Assembly (NCBI RefSeq): GCF_900129375.1
Contig: NZ_FQVN01000008.1
Coordinates: 1-64,000, forward strand
DNA length: 64,000 bases
From: Streptoalloteichus hindustanus
Lineage (GTDB): Bacteria > Actinomycetota > Actinomycetes > Mycobacteriales > Pseudonocardiaceae
Direction: 5' to 3'
The translations under genes were made by a program, and so were the position numbers. The notes under the pieces were generated by a model that did not search any database, was not told the DNA's origin, and saw only the letters and a program-made list of their open reading frames with translations. Position 1 is the first letter of the stretch, and each line of letters opens with the position of its first letter. Shown piece by piece: positions 6,210 to 15,253 of the stretch.

Positions 6210-7448
6210 GTGGACGCCACCCAGCTCGTGCGGGAGTACCTTCTGCTCGGCCTCCGGTTCGACCGGCTCGTCGAGGGATTCGTCGACGCGTACACCGGCG
6301 ACCCCCTTCTGCGGCGGCAGGTCGCCAACGAGCCGCGACCCGAACCCGCCGCCCTCGCCGCCAGGGCTCGCGAGCTGCGCGCGGAGCTGCCCGGCGCGGA
6401 ACTCTCGGAGGACCGACGCCGCTTCCTCGACGCGCACCTGGTCGCGCTGGAGTGCTCGGGGCGCAAGCTGGCCGGCGAGGACGTGCCGTTCGTGGCCGAG
6501 GTCGAGTCCTACTTCCAGGTCCGGATCACGCCCGGCGACCCCGACCTCTACCGGGAGGCGCACGCCGAGCTGGAACGGCTGCTCCCCGGTGACGGCGCGC
6601 TCGCCGACCGGCTCGCGGCCTTCCGGGCCAGGGACGAGGTTCCGCCGGAGAAGCTGGAGTCCTGTGTGCTCGCGCTGAGCAGCGCGCTGCGGGACCGCGT
6701 GCGCGGACAGTACGGACTCCCCGCCGAGGAGACCGTCGAGTACCAGGTGGTCACCGACAAGCCGTGGAGCGGCTTCAACTACTACCTCGGCGACTACCGC
6801 TCCCGCGTGGCCATCAACGCCGACCTCGGCCACCGGATGGCCAACCTGCCGCACCTGGTGGCGCACGAGTCCTACCCGGGCCACCACACCGAGCACTGCC
6901 GCAAGGAGGCCGGGCTCGTCGGCAAGCAGGGCCAGGCCGAGCAGACGATCTTCCTGGTGAACACCCCGCAGTGCCTGATGGCCGAGGGCCTGGCGGACCT
7001 GGGCCTGCACGCGGTGGTCGGCGCCGGCTGGGGGCCGTGGACCGCCGAGATCATGGGCGACCTCGGGCTGCGGATGGAGGGCGAGCTCGCCGAGCGCATG
7101 GAGCAGGCCATGGGCAAGCTCCTCGGGGTGCGCCAGGACGCCGCGCTGCTGCTGCACGACCGGGGCGCGGACCCCGACGAGGTCGTGGCGCACCTGTGCC
7201 GCTGGCTGCTCGTGGACGAGCGGCGCGCCCGGCAGATGCTGCGCTTCCTGTCCGACCCGCTGTGGCGCGCCTACACCACCACCTACGTGGAGGGCTACCG
7301 GCTGCTCCGGGCCTGGCTGGAGGCCCGGCCGAGCGGGGAGCCGCTGGGCGAGCGCTACCGCCGGCTGTTGGACGAGCCGCTGGTGCCGGCCGTGGTCAGG
7401 GAGGAGCTGGCCGCCGCCGTGTCGCCGCTGGCCACCGGCCTCGCCTGA
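6210..7448 (+). CDS. DUF885 family putative metallohydrolase
   Basis: 412 residues from GTG. The family-defining motif HESYPGHHTE lies at residues 219-228, with a downstream Glu in MAEGLAD (about residue 259). In DUF885 proteins, known as distant relatives of zinc metallopeptidases, these His and Glu residues are predicted metal ligands; no substrate is established. There is no signal peptide, so a cytoplasmic enzyme is likely. The N-terminal 180 residues are helical and rich in Arg/Glu/Leu, as usual for the family. It stands alone between divergent and unrelated neighbours, with a perfect palindrome 88 bases upstream that could control it. Confidence 0.85.
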   Translation: MDATQLVREYLLLGLRFDRLVEGFVDAYTGDPLLRRQVANEPRPEPAALAARARELRAELPGAELSEDRRRFLDAHLVALECSGRKLAGEDVPFVAEVESYFQVRITPGDPDLYREAHAELERLLPGDGALADRLAAFRARDEVPPEKLESCVLALSSALRDRVRGQYGLPAEETVEYQVVTDKPWSGFNYYLGDYRSRVAINADLGHRMANLPHLVAHESYPGHHTEHCRKEAGLVGKQGQAEQTIFLVNTPQCLMAEGLADLGLHAVVGAGWGPWTAEIMGDLGLRMEGELAERMEQAMGKLLGVRQDAALLLHDRGADPDEVVAHLCRWLLVDERRARQMLRFLSDPLWRAYTTTYVEGYRLLRAWLEARPSGEPLGERYRRLLDEPLVPAVVREELAAAVSPLATGLA

Positions 7449-7895
7449 GTGACCGGGGCGGCCCTCCACCGGACCAGCCGCGCGGTCCGTCCGTTCGCGC
7501 TGGCCGTGCCCCGTTCCGCCTACCCCGTCCGGCAACCCCCCGTGGGCTGCCGGGCCGCCAGGTCAATACTCGGGGTAGGGGACGCGGACGTACGTAGCGT
7601 GTCGATGACGCTCTGGTGAATCACCCATGTGCCTGCCTGCCGCGGGAGGTAACCGCAGGTAGCGTGCGTTCTGGTGGGTCGTGTCCGAGACGGCCCGCCC
7701 CGGGAGGGGCCCTGTTCGTGGCTGTGGTCGGTGGAACGGTTCGACCGTTCGCAAGCAGCGCGAGGGGGCCGGCGCCCGGCCCCTGTGACGGCTCGGTCTG
7801 ACCGCCGGCGACGGCGGACGGACCAGTGGTCAGCGGGGTCGGTGCCCGGCCCACCCGAGGAGCGGACGCGGGCGTCGCGTCCGCAGGGAGTTGCC
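7449..7895 (+). other. Non-coding, structured leader before phoH2
   Basis: This 447-base gap holds no supportable separate gene. Near its 3' end are two perfect hairpins: GAACGGT-TCG-ACCGTTC at 7734-7750 and GGGGCCGG-CGC-CCGGCCCC at 7765-7783, both upstream of the phoH2 start. The reading frame of phoH2 remains open back to 7674 with no ribosome binding site, so it is probably leader and not coding. I found no known riboswitch consensus, including that of the c-di-AMP element. Confidence 0.5.
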
Positions 7896-9287
7896 GTGAC
7901 AGCACAGCGCTCTTCCAGGCGGACCGCCAGCCGTTCCTCCAGCTCCCCCCGCACCTCCGGCCGGCGGCGTTCCGCCGCCCCGATCCGCACCATGGTGCTC
8001 GACACCTCGGTGCTGTTGTCCGACCCCTGGGCGCTCACCCGGTTCGGGGAACACGCCGTGGTGCTGCCGCTGGTGGTGATCGGCGAGTTGGAGGGCAAGC
8101 GCCACCACCCGGAACTGGGCTGGTTCGCTCGCGAGGCGTTGCGCCTGCTCGACGACCTCCGGCTGCGGCACGGGCGGCTCGACGCCCCGGTCCCGGTCGG
8201 CGACGCCGGGGGGACCGTGCACGTCGAGCTCAACCATTCGGACCCGCAGGTGCTGCCCTCCGGCTTCCGCACCGACTCCAACGACGCCCGCATCCTGGCC
8301 TGCGCCCTGAACCTGGCCGCCGAGAACCGGGACGTCGTCCTGGTCACCAAGGACATGCCGCTGCGGGTGAAGGCCGCCGCGGTGGGGCTGGCGGCCGACG
8401 AGTACCGGGCGCAGGACGTCACCCCGTCCGGGTGGACCGGGATGGCCGACGTGGAGGTGGGGTCACACGTGATCGACGCCCTCTACAAGGAGGGGGTCGT
8501 GGATCTGGACAGCCCCGAGCTGGAGTGGGCGCGGGAGCTGCCGTGCCACACCGGACTGCGTCTGCTCGCCGGCACCGCCAGCGCGTTGGGCCGGGTGACG
8601 CCGGACAAACGCGCGCAGCTGGTGCGCGGCGACCGTGAGGCGTTCGGGCTGCACGGCCGCTCCGCCGAACAGCGGGTGGCGCTCGACCTGTTGCTCGACC
8701 CCGACGTGGGGATCGTGTCGCTGGGCGGGCGCGCGGGGACCGGGAAGTCGGCGCTGGCGTTGTGCGCGGGGCTGGAGGCGGTGATGGAACGCCAGCAGCA
8801 CCGCAAGGTCGTGGTGTTCCGTCCGGTGTACGCCGTGGGTGGACAGGATCTCGGGTACCTGCCCGGGACCGAGAGCGAGAAGATGCTGCCCTGGGCGCAG
8901 GCGGTGTTCGACACGCTGGGCGCCATGGTCGGCAAGGTCGTGATCGACGAGGTGCTGGACCGGGGAATGCTGGAGGTGCTGCCGCTGACCCACATCCGGG
9001 GCCGGTCGCTGCACGACTCGTTCGTGATCGTCGACGAGGCGCAGTCGTTGGAGCGCAACGTGTTGCTCACGGTGCTGTCGCGGTTGGGGACGGGATCGCG
9101 AGTGGTGCTCACGCACGACGTGGCGCAGCGGGACAACCTGCGGGTGGGCCGGCACGACGGGGTGGCGGCGGTGATCGAGAAGCTGAAGGGGCACCCGCTG
9201 TTCGCGCACGTGACGTTGACGCGCTCGGAGCGGTCGCCGATCGCGGCGCTGGTCACCGAGGTGCTGGAGGGTGATCACCTGGCCTGA
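7896..9287 (+). CDS. phoH2: PhoH2 protein: PIN ribonuclease domain fused to PhoH ATPase
   Basis: 463 residues from the GTG at 7896, chosen because AGGGAG lies 5 bases upstream. After a basic, Ser/Arg-rich N-terminus, a PIN domain begins at [12 protein letters not shown] (about residue 33), with further acidic residues for metal binding ([14 protein letters not shown]). The PhoH ATPase half has the Walker A motif [10 protein letters not shown] near residue 276 and Walker B VIVDEAQ near 377. Mycobacterial PhoH2 is an ATP-dependent RNA helicase/ribonuclease and the toxin partner of the small protein PhoAT. I could not identify a PhoAT-like gene upstream. A terminator follows immediately. Confidence 0.92.
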   Translation: MTAQRSSRRTASRSSSSPRTSGRRRSAAPIRTMVLDTSVLLSDPWALTRFGEHAVVLPLVVIGELEGKRHHPELGWFAREALRLLDDLRLRHGRLDAPVPVGDAGGTVHVELNHSDPQVLPSGFRTDSNDARILACALNLAAENRDVVLVTKDMPLRVKAAAVGLAADEYRAQDVTPSGWTGMADVEVGSHVIDALYKEGVVDLDSPELEWARELPCHTGLRLLAGTASALGRVTPDKRAQLVRGDREAFGLHGRSAEQRVALDLLLDPDVGIVSLGGRAGTGKSALALCAGLEAVMERQQHRKVVVFRPVYAVGGQDLGYLPGTESEKMLPWAQAVFDTLGAMVGKVVIDEVLDRGMLEVLPLTHIRGRSLHDSFVIVDEAQSLERNVLLTVLSRLGTGSRVVLTHDVAQRDNLRVGRHDGVAAVIEKLKGHPLFAHVTLTRSERSPIAALVTEVLEGDHLA

Positions 9288-9293
9288 CGGGCG

Positions 9294-9325
9294 GGGGCCG
9301 GGTCACGTCGTCGTGGCCCGGCCCC
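9294..9325 (+). terminator. Terminator of phoH2
   Basis: 14-base stem (GGGGCCGGGTCACG) with one G-U pair, starting 7 bases after the phoH2 stop. Confidence 0.7.
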
Positions 9326-9398
9326 ACGCCGGAGACCGGTGGGCGGGGTGGTCAGCCCGCGTGCGGTGGCCTGGGCTGGTGGTCTGGCCGTGGTGGGG

Positions 9399-9423
9399 TT
9401 GACGTTCTGAAGTTGACGTTCTG
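9399..9423 (+). repeat. Direct repeat TTGACGTTCTG x2
   Basis: Two exact copies of TTGACGTTCTG at 9399-9409 and 9413-9423, a 14-base period. They lie in a gene-free stretch of 379 bases (9288-9666) that also holds the phoH2 terminator and two DnaA-box-like sequences. The TTGAC part resembles a -35 hexamer, but no matching -10 is seen. Confidence 0.6.
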
Positions 9424-9502
9424 GGGTTGGGCGCTGGCAGGCGCTTTCATTGCACACCTGGTCTTCCGACCCTGGTGGGGATTCACCCTTCCGGGACGGG
9501 AG

Positions 9503-9530
9503 TTGTCCACAGGTGCCCGAGTTGTCCACA
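9503..9530 (+). promoter_or_regulatory. Two DnaA-box-like sequences in direct repeat
   Basis: TTGTCCACA occurs at 9503-9511 and 9522-9530 in the same orientation, 19 bases apart; this is the actinobacterial DnaA box consensus as I know it. No replication genes are nearby, so it is unlikely to be the origin. It could be a DnaA-binding control site or coincidence. Confidence 0.4.
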
Positions 9531-9666
9531 GGCGCGGGCTTTGCCCTTGGTCGGGCTCGTGGCTGATCGATAGGCTGGAAGCGGGGTCGCCCCCCAGGGC
9601 GGGTGGGGGCTGTCCGGAGTGGACGGATGATCAGGCGCCGCCGGGGAACGGCGGGTTGGAGCCGGA

Positions 9667-10116
9667 TCAGCGCCCCGTCCAGAAGTAGCGGGCGTCCGGC
9701 TCGCGTTCCTCGTTGCGACTGCCGTCGTTGCGGTCGACCAGCCGGAATCCGTGCCGGTAGTAGAACTCGCGGGCGCGCTCGTTGCGCTGGAAGACGAAGA
9801 GCTCCAACCGCCGCCGATCCCGCTTGGCCCGGTCCAGCAACGTCGTCCCCACTCCGCGGCCCTGCGCCGCCGGATCGACGTAGAGGTGCGCCAGCTCCTC
9901 TCCCCGCACCGCGACGAACCCGACGATGGTCCCGTCGTCCACCGCCACGTGCACCTCGTGCGTCGGCAGCACGTGGGCCGACATCCAGGTCGCCGTCTCG
10001 GCGTCCGTGTACGGCCGGAACAGGTAGGGCATCGCGTCGGCGCGGGAGCGCAGGAACAGATCGGTCAGGGCGGCGGCGTCCCGCGCCTCGGCGGGGCGGA
10101 GTGAGAACGGGGGCAC
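9667..10116 (-). CDS. GNAT family N-acetyltransferase
   Basis: 149 residues with the GNAT fold signature: a central strand (THEVHVAVDDGTIVGFVAV), then the acetyl-CoA pyrophosphate loop QGRGVGTTLL preceded by LAHLYVDPAA, and a C-terminal motif with ERAREFYYRHGFR typical of the family. The substrate cannot be predicted. A GTG start is preceded by GGGAGG at a somewhat long distance. It is transcribed in the same direction as, and 39 bases downstream of, guaB1, so the two may share a transcript. Confidence 0.88.
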   Translation of the reverse strand: MPPFSLRPAEARDAAALTDLFLRSRADAMPYLFRPYTDAETATWMSAHVLPTHEVHVAVDDGTIVGFVAVRGEELAHLYVDPAAQGRGVGTTLLDRAKRDRRRLELFVFQRNERAREFYYRHGFRLVDRNDGSRNEEREPDARYFWTGR

Positions 10117-10155
10117 GGGAGAGAACCTCCCATGCCCCCGCTCAGGACGAAAGGG

Positions 10156-11616
<1,461 letters not shown>

Positions 11617-13134
11617 CTACGCCGATCCGGGCAACATCGCTGTGACCTCGTCCAGGGTGTTCGCATCCCGGGCGCCCTTGTCCGGTCGGTAGCGCAGCAC
11701 GCGGGCGAACCGCAGGGCGACCCCGCCGGGGTAGCGCGGGCTGACCTGTACGCCGTCCAGCTCGATCTCCACCACCAGCTCCGGCCGCACGTACACGGTG
11801 TTCCGGTCGCGCGAGGTCTCCCTGGCCAGGAACTCCCGGGTCTGCCACGCCAGCAGCTCGTCCGTGAGGCCCTTGAAGGTCTTGCCGACCATCACCGGCG
11901 GCCCGCCGTCCGGGTCCCGCGCGCCGAGGTGCAGGTTGGACAGGTACCCGGTCCGCCGGCCGTGGCCCCACTCGGCGGCCAGCACGACCAGGTCCAGCGT
12001 GTGCGCCGGCTTGACCTTCTGCCACGCCCGGCCCCGCCGACCCGCCGCGTACGGCGAGTCGAGGGCCTTGGCCATCACGCCCTCGTGGCCGGCGGCCAAC
12101 GCCTGGTCGAGCAGTGCCGCCGCGCCCTCCCTGCTCGGCGCGAGCGCGGCCGGGATGCGGTGCGCGGCGGCGGCCCGGTCGAGGGCGTCGAGCCGGGCGA
12201 GCAGGGGCGCGTCCAGCAGGTCCGCGCCGTCCAGGTGCAGGCAGTCGAAGAAGTACGGGTGCAGCAGCAGCTCGTGGGCGGACGCCGCGCCGAAGCGGCT
12301 CATCGTCTCCTGGAACGGCCGGGGCCGGCCGTCGTCGTCCAACGCGAGGGTCTCCCCGTCCAGCACGATGCTCCGGCACGGCAGCGTGCGGGCCAGCTCG
12401 ACCAGCTCGGGGACGCTCCGGGTGATCTCCCGGAGCGTCCGGGTGTAGACGTGCACCTCGTCGCCGTCCCGGTGGAGCTGGATGCGCGCCCCGTCGAGCT
12501 TGAACTCCACCGAGGCCGGCCCCAGCTCGGCCAGCGCGTCGTCCAGGCTCTCGGCCGGCGAGGCCAGCATCGGCCGCAGGGGCCGGCCCAGCTCCAGCCG
12601 GAACGCCGCGAGCGCCGACTCCCCGCCCACGAGCGCGGCCGCCGCCGTCGCGGGCAGCCGGCCGGAGAGCATGAAGGCCCGGCGGACCGCCTCGGTGGGC
12701 GCCTCGGACGCGGCCGCGATCGCCTCCACCATCACGCCCTCCAGCGCGCCCTGCCGCAGCTCGCCGGTGAGGAGCCGGAACAGGAAGTCCTGTTCGGCGG
12801 CCGTGGACTGGCCGAACAGCTCCGCCAGGAGGTTGCGACGCCGCTGGGCCGACCCGCTGCCGCCGGCGGTGCGCAGGATCTCCAACGCCTTGTCGACCGC
12901 GCCCACGGTCAACGTCGGCGTGGGGGCGGGCGGCACCCGCAACTCCGCGAGCGTCGCCCAGCCGATGCCCAACCGCCCCTGGAGCGGCTCACCGGAGAGG
13001 AACGCGGTGGCCGCCTCCACCTCGTCGGGCGCCGCGCGCGCCAGCAACGCGGCGAGCGCCTCGGTCTTCGCCTTCCGCGACCCGGTGGCGGCCACCGCCG
13101 CCGAGGTCCCCACCACATCGGCGAGCAGCACCAC
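11617..13134 (-). CDS. ligB: ATP-dependent DNA ligase (LigB-like)
   Basis: 505 residues with the three-domain layout of archaeal/LigB-type ATP ligases. The N-terminal helical DNA-binding domain occupies about residues 1-185. The adenylation domain has motif I FKLDGARIQ with the nucleotidylated Lys212, motif III (IVLDGETLA) and motif IV (EGVMAKALDSPY). Motif V is AWQKVKPAHTLDLVVL, and an OB domain ends the protein. Such enzymes are accessory to the essential NAD ligase and seal nicks during repair. The first two codons are both GTG, so the start could shift by one residue. The symbol follows the mycobacterial LigB comparison. Confidence 0.9.
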   Translation of the reverse strand: MVLLADVVGTSAAVAATGSRKAKTEALAALLARAAPDEVEAATAFLSGEPLQGRLGIGWATLAELRVPPAPTPTLTVGAVDKALEILRTAGGSGSAQRRRNLLAELFGQSTAAEQDFLFRLLTGELRQGALEGVMVEAIAAASEAPTEAVRRAFMLSGRLPATAAAALVGGESALAAFRLELGRPLRPMLASPAESLDDALAELGPASVEFKLDGARIQLHRDGDEVHVYTRTLREITRSVPELVELARTLPCRSIVLDGETLALDDDGRPRPFQETMSRFGAASAHELLLHPYFFDCLHLDGADLLDAPLLARLDALDRAAAAHRIPAALAPSREGAAALLDQALAAGHEGVMAKALDSPYAAGRRGRAWQKVKPAHTLDLVVLAAEWGHGRRTGYLSNLHLGARDPDGGPPVMVGKTFKGLTDELLAWQTREFLARETSRDRNTVYVRPELVVEIELDGVQVSPRYPGGVALRFARVLRYRPDKGARDANTLDEVTAMLPGSA

Positions 13135-13171
13135 ACCATCGTCACCCCGTTGGCCGACATTCGCCCGAGGA

Positions 13172-13438
13172 TCAGGACTCCGGGGCGTCGTATCGCAACC
13201 AGCAGTAGACGTCGGAGAGCCGGGAGCTCAACAACTCCGCCTGGTCGGGGGAAACGACGATGTACCGGCCCTCCCCGTCCGTGATGCGCAGGTGGGGCAT
13301 CCGGAGGGACACCGTCAGCGGACCCCCGTCCTGCTTCGGGCTGGCGGGCACTTCCCAGGTCTGTTCGACGGGCATCTCCGCCATGAACTTCAGCTCGATC
13401 TCCCGCAGGCGCTGCTTCGACGTTTCGTCGTCTGCCAT
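13172..13438 (-). CDS. Conserved small hypothetical protein beside an XRE/DUF397 cassette
   Basis: 88 residues from the ATG at 13438 (MADDETSKQRLREIELKFMAE...). I do not recognise a named domain. It is acidic, begins with a charged helix, and ends with a strand-rich part containing LRMPHLRITDGEGRYIVVS and a Trp-Leu end (CWLRYD). The frame is open to 13471, but the ATG gives a more natural N-terminus. It is divergent from the XRE regulator, with a palindrome between them, so it may be under that regulator's control. Role unknown. Confidence 0.6.
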   Translation of the reverse strand: MADDETSKQRLREIELKFMAEMPVEQTWEVPASPKQDGGPLTVSLRMPHLRITDGEGRYIVVSPDQAELLSSRLSDVYCWLRYDAPES

Positions 13439-13477
13439 GGCGGCAAGGGTGAATCGTTGCAACCGCTGCACGCACTA

Positions 13478-13492
13478 ATCACATTGTGTGAT
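13478..13492. promoter_or_regulatory. Palindrome ATCACA-TTG-TGTGAT between divergent genes
   Basis: Six-base arms around TTG. It lies 68 bases before the XRE start and 40 bases before the hypothetical gene start, a classic position for an autoregulatory operator. Its right half ATTGTGTGAT is identical to the core of promoter copy P3 in the chaplin-like cluster. Confidence 0.55.
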
Positions 13493-13559
13493 TGAAGCTG
13501 CGCGAACTGTGTCGACATGATGACACGCCGGGGAGGGACATCCACGAGAAGGGGGAACC

Positions 13560-14408
13560 GTGCCCGGCAACTCGCACGCGTCGGTCCGATCCCGGCAGGT
13601 CGCCGCCGAACTGCGCCGACTCCGCGAGGCGGCCGGCCTGAGCTGCGCCGACGTCGCCAAGAAGCTCGGCATGTCGCCGAGCAAGGTCAGCCGCGTCGAG
13701 ACGGGGATGAGCGGCCTCCAGATCGAGGACCTCGCCGCCCTCCTCGGCCTCTACGAGGTCCCGGCCGCCAAGCGCCAGGAGCTCGTGGAGATGCTCCGCG
13801 CCGCCGACCAGAAGGGCTGGTGGACCCGCCAACCCGGCCTACCGAGCCTGTGGCGCACCCTCATCGAGTTCGAGGCCAAGGCCACCCGCATCCAGAACTA
13901 CGAAACGATGTTCGTGCCAGGTCTGCTCCAGACCGCCGAGTACACCCGCGCGATCATCCGGGGCATCAACGCCACGCTCTCGGACACCGAGGTCGACAAC
14001 CTGGTGGCGTCGAGGATGGCCCGGCAAGCACTCTTGAGCAGGTCACCAGCCCCGTCGCTCGGGGCAGTTGTCGATGAGGGCGCGCTGCGTCGTCCTGTCG
14101 GTGCACCTGGGGTGATGGCGCGTCAACTTCGTTACCTGGCAGAAGCGGCTCAACGTCCCAACATCGTGTTGCGAGTCGTGCCTCTGGCCGCCGGCGCGCA
14201 CAGCGGCTTGCAAGGCCCGTTCGTCGTCCTGGAGTTTGCCGAGGAGTCGGATCTCGTGTTCGTGGAGAACCAGCGGATGGGCATGTTCCTGGAAGAGGCG
14301 GCTGATCTGTCCTTCTACCGGGTGGCCCTCGCCAATATCCTCAACGCGGCCCTTGCACCGGCTGCAACAGTGGACCTGGTTTCCGCTCTCGCAGCTGAGG
14401 CGAGCTGA
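13560..14408 (+). CDS. XRE family transcriptional regulator with DUF5753 domain
   Basis: 282 residues from GTG, preceded by AGAAGGGGG. The N-terminal helix-turn-helix (about residues 8-65: SRQVAAELRRLREAAGLSCA, then KKLGMSPSKVSRVETG) is followed by the long DUF5753 domain typical of actinobacterial WhiJ-type regulators, including MFVPGLLQTAEYTRA. These proteins are usually encoded with one or more DUF397 proteins, as here, and several such pairs regulate differentiation or antibiotic production in Streptomyces. The codons become less GC-rich after about 14040. Its operator is probably the palindrome at 13478-13492. Confidence 0.92.
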   Translation: MPGNSHASVRSRQVAAELRRLREAAGLSCADVAKKLGMSPSKVSRVETGMSGLQIEDLAALLGLYEVPAAKRQELVEMLRAADQKGWWTRQPGLPSLWRTLIEFEAKATRIQNYETMFVPGLLQTAEYTRAIIRGINATLSDTEVDNLVASRMARQALLSRSPAPSLGAVVDEGALRRPVGAPGVMARQLRYLAEAAQRPNIVLRVVPLAAGAHSGLQGPFVVLEFAEESDLVFVENQRMGMFLEEAADLSFYRVALANILNAALAPAATVDLVSALAAEAS

Positions 14409-14428
14409 CAGAGTGGAGGAGCACAGAG

Positions 14429-14683
14429 ATGTCTCCGTTGGGTCTGAGCATCGCCCCTTGGCGGAAGAGCTCTTACAGCAGCCCGACTGCCAACTGTGTG
14501 GAGGTCGCCGGTTGGCGCAAGAGCAGCCTGAGCACCAACACCGCAAACTGCGTCGAGGTCGCGGCCGCCGGTCAGGTGGTGGCGGTGCGGGACTCGAAGA
14601 ACCCGGATGGGCCAGCTCTGGTGTTCGCGTGCTCCTCGTGGGGTTCCTTCGTCAATGTGGTGCGGTCTCGTGCTCTTGGCTGA
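14429..14683 (+). CDS. DUF397 protein with duplicated motif (copy A)
   Basis: 84 residues, ATG preceded by GTGGAGGAG. The hallmark DUF397 half-motif occurs twice in a row: WRKSSYSSPTANCVEV then WRKSSLSTNTANCVEV, followed by the normal end VVAVRDSKNPDGPALVF and a WGSFVNVVRS tail. Standard DUF397 proteins have one W(R/K)KSS...NCVEVA unit. They are small partners of XRE/DUF5753 regulators, related to BldB-type developmental proteins, and probably bind or modulate the regulator. It starts 20 bases after the XRE gene and is likely co-transcribed. Confidence 0.88.
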   Translation: MSPLGLSIAPWRKSSYSSPTANCVEVAGWRKSSLSTNTANCVEVAAAGQVVAVRDSKNPDGPALVFACSSWGSFVNVVRSRALG

Positions 14684-14722
14684 CCCTGCCGCTACGTGCC
14701 CGATCAGGAAGTGAGGTGCAGT

Positions 14723-14977
14723 GTGTCCGCACTGGAGCTGGGCACCGCGCGTTGGCGCAAGAGCTCGCGAAGCAGCGATCAGGCGAACTGCGTTGAGGTC
14801 ACAGGTTGGCGGAAGAGCTCGTACAGCACGGACCAAGCAAACTGCGTCGAGGTTGCGGCTACTGGACGGGTGGTGGCGGTGCGGGACTCGAAGGACCCTG
14901 CCGGGGCGGCTCTTGTGTTCGAGGGGTCCTCGTGGGGGTCCTTTGTTGATGTGGTGCGGTCCGGTGCTCTCGGCTGA
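14723..14977 (+). CDS. DUF397 protein with duplicated motif (copy B)
   Basis: 84 residues from the GTG at 14723 (VSALELGTARWRKSS...), chosen because GTGAGG lies just upstream and it gives the same length as copy A. It is a close paralogue with the same internal duplication: WRKSSRSSDQANCVEV then WRKSSYSTDQANCVEV, then VVAVRDSKDPAGAALVF and WGSFVDVVRS. The gene pair therefore arose by tandem duplication of an already duplicated gene. It is the last gene of the cassette and is followed by a strong hairpin. Confidence 0.88.
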   Translation: MSALELGTARWRKSSRSSDQANCVEVTGWRKSSYSTDQANCVEVAATGRVVAVRDSKDPAGAALVFEGSSWGSFVDVVRSGALG

Positions 14978-15003
14978 CTTTGTGTGGGGGCGACTGGGAG
15001 GGG

Positions 15004-15027
15004 GTCTCCCTGCCTGAGCAGGGAGAC
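15004..15027 (+). terminator. Terminator of the XRE/DUF397 cassette
   Basis: Perfect 10-base stem GTCTCCCTGC with loop CTGA, 27 bases after the stop of the second DUF397 gene. Confidence 0.75.
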
Positions 15028-15212
15028 ACCGACCGGGAGCGACCAGACGTTGTCTATTCCATAGTCAGGTAGGGGTGGGTCCCCCCTTTTCCAACATCCC
15101 ATGTGGGGCTGACAGAAACGGGTTGGCTGGGGTCCTGCGGATGGGTGGAAGCTGGCGGAGATCACCCGTTTGTCCTGAGCCTCAGGGGCGTCGGTAGGGC
15201 GTGTCCAGGAGA

Positions 15213-15240
15213 GTCCATTGTGGATTGGTCCACTGTGGAC
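15213..15240. repeat. Two tandem copies of the GTCCAC-W-GTGGAC palindrome
   Basis: GTCCATTGTGGAT (15213-15225) and GTCCACTGTGGAC (15228-15240) follow each other with a 15-base period in the 3' flank of the MocR gene. Other exact copies of the palindrome are at 19650, 40390 and 49174. Confidence 0.7.
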
Positions 15241-15253
15241 TGTTCGGGCGTGC

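Noticed and set aside
7600-7895. c-di-AMP (ydaO-type) riboswitch before phoH2
   Set aside because: Hairpins are present but I could not find the conserved core sequences of that class.
14779-15165. Minus-strand 128-residue frame over the second DUF397 gene
   Set aside because: Fully antisense to a recognisable family member; no ribosome binding site or domain.
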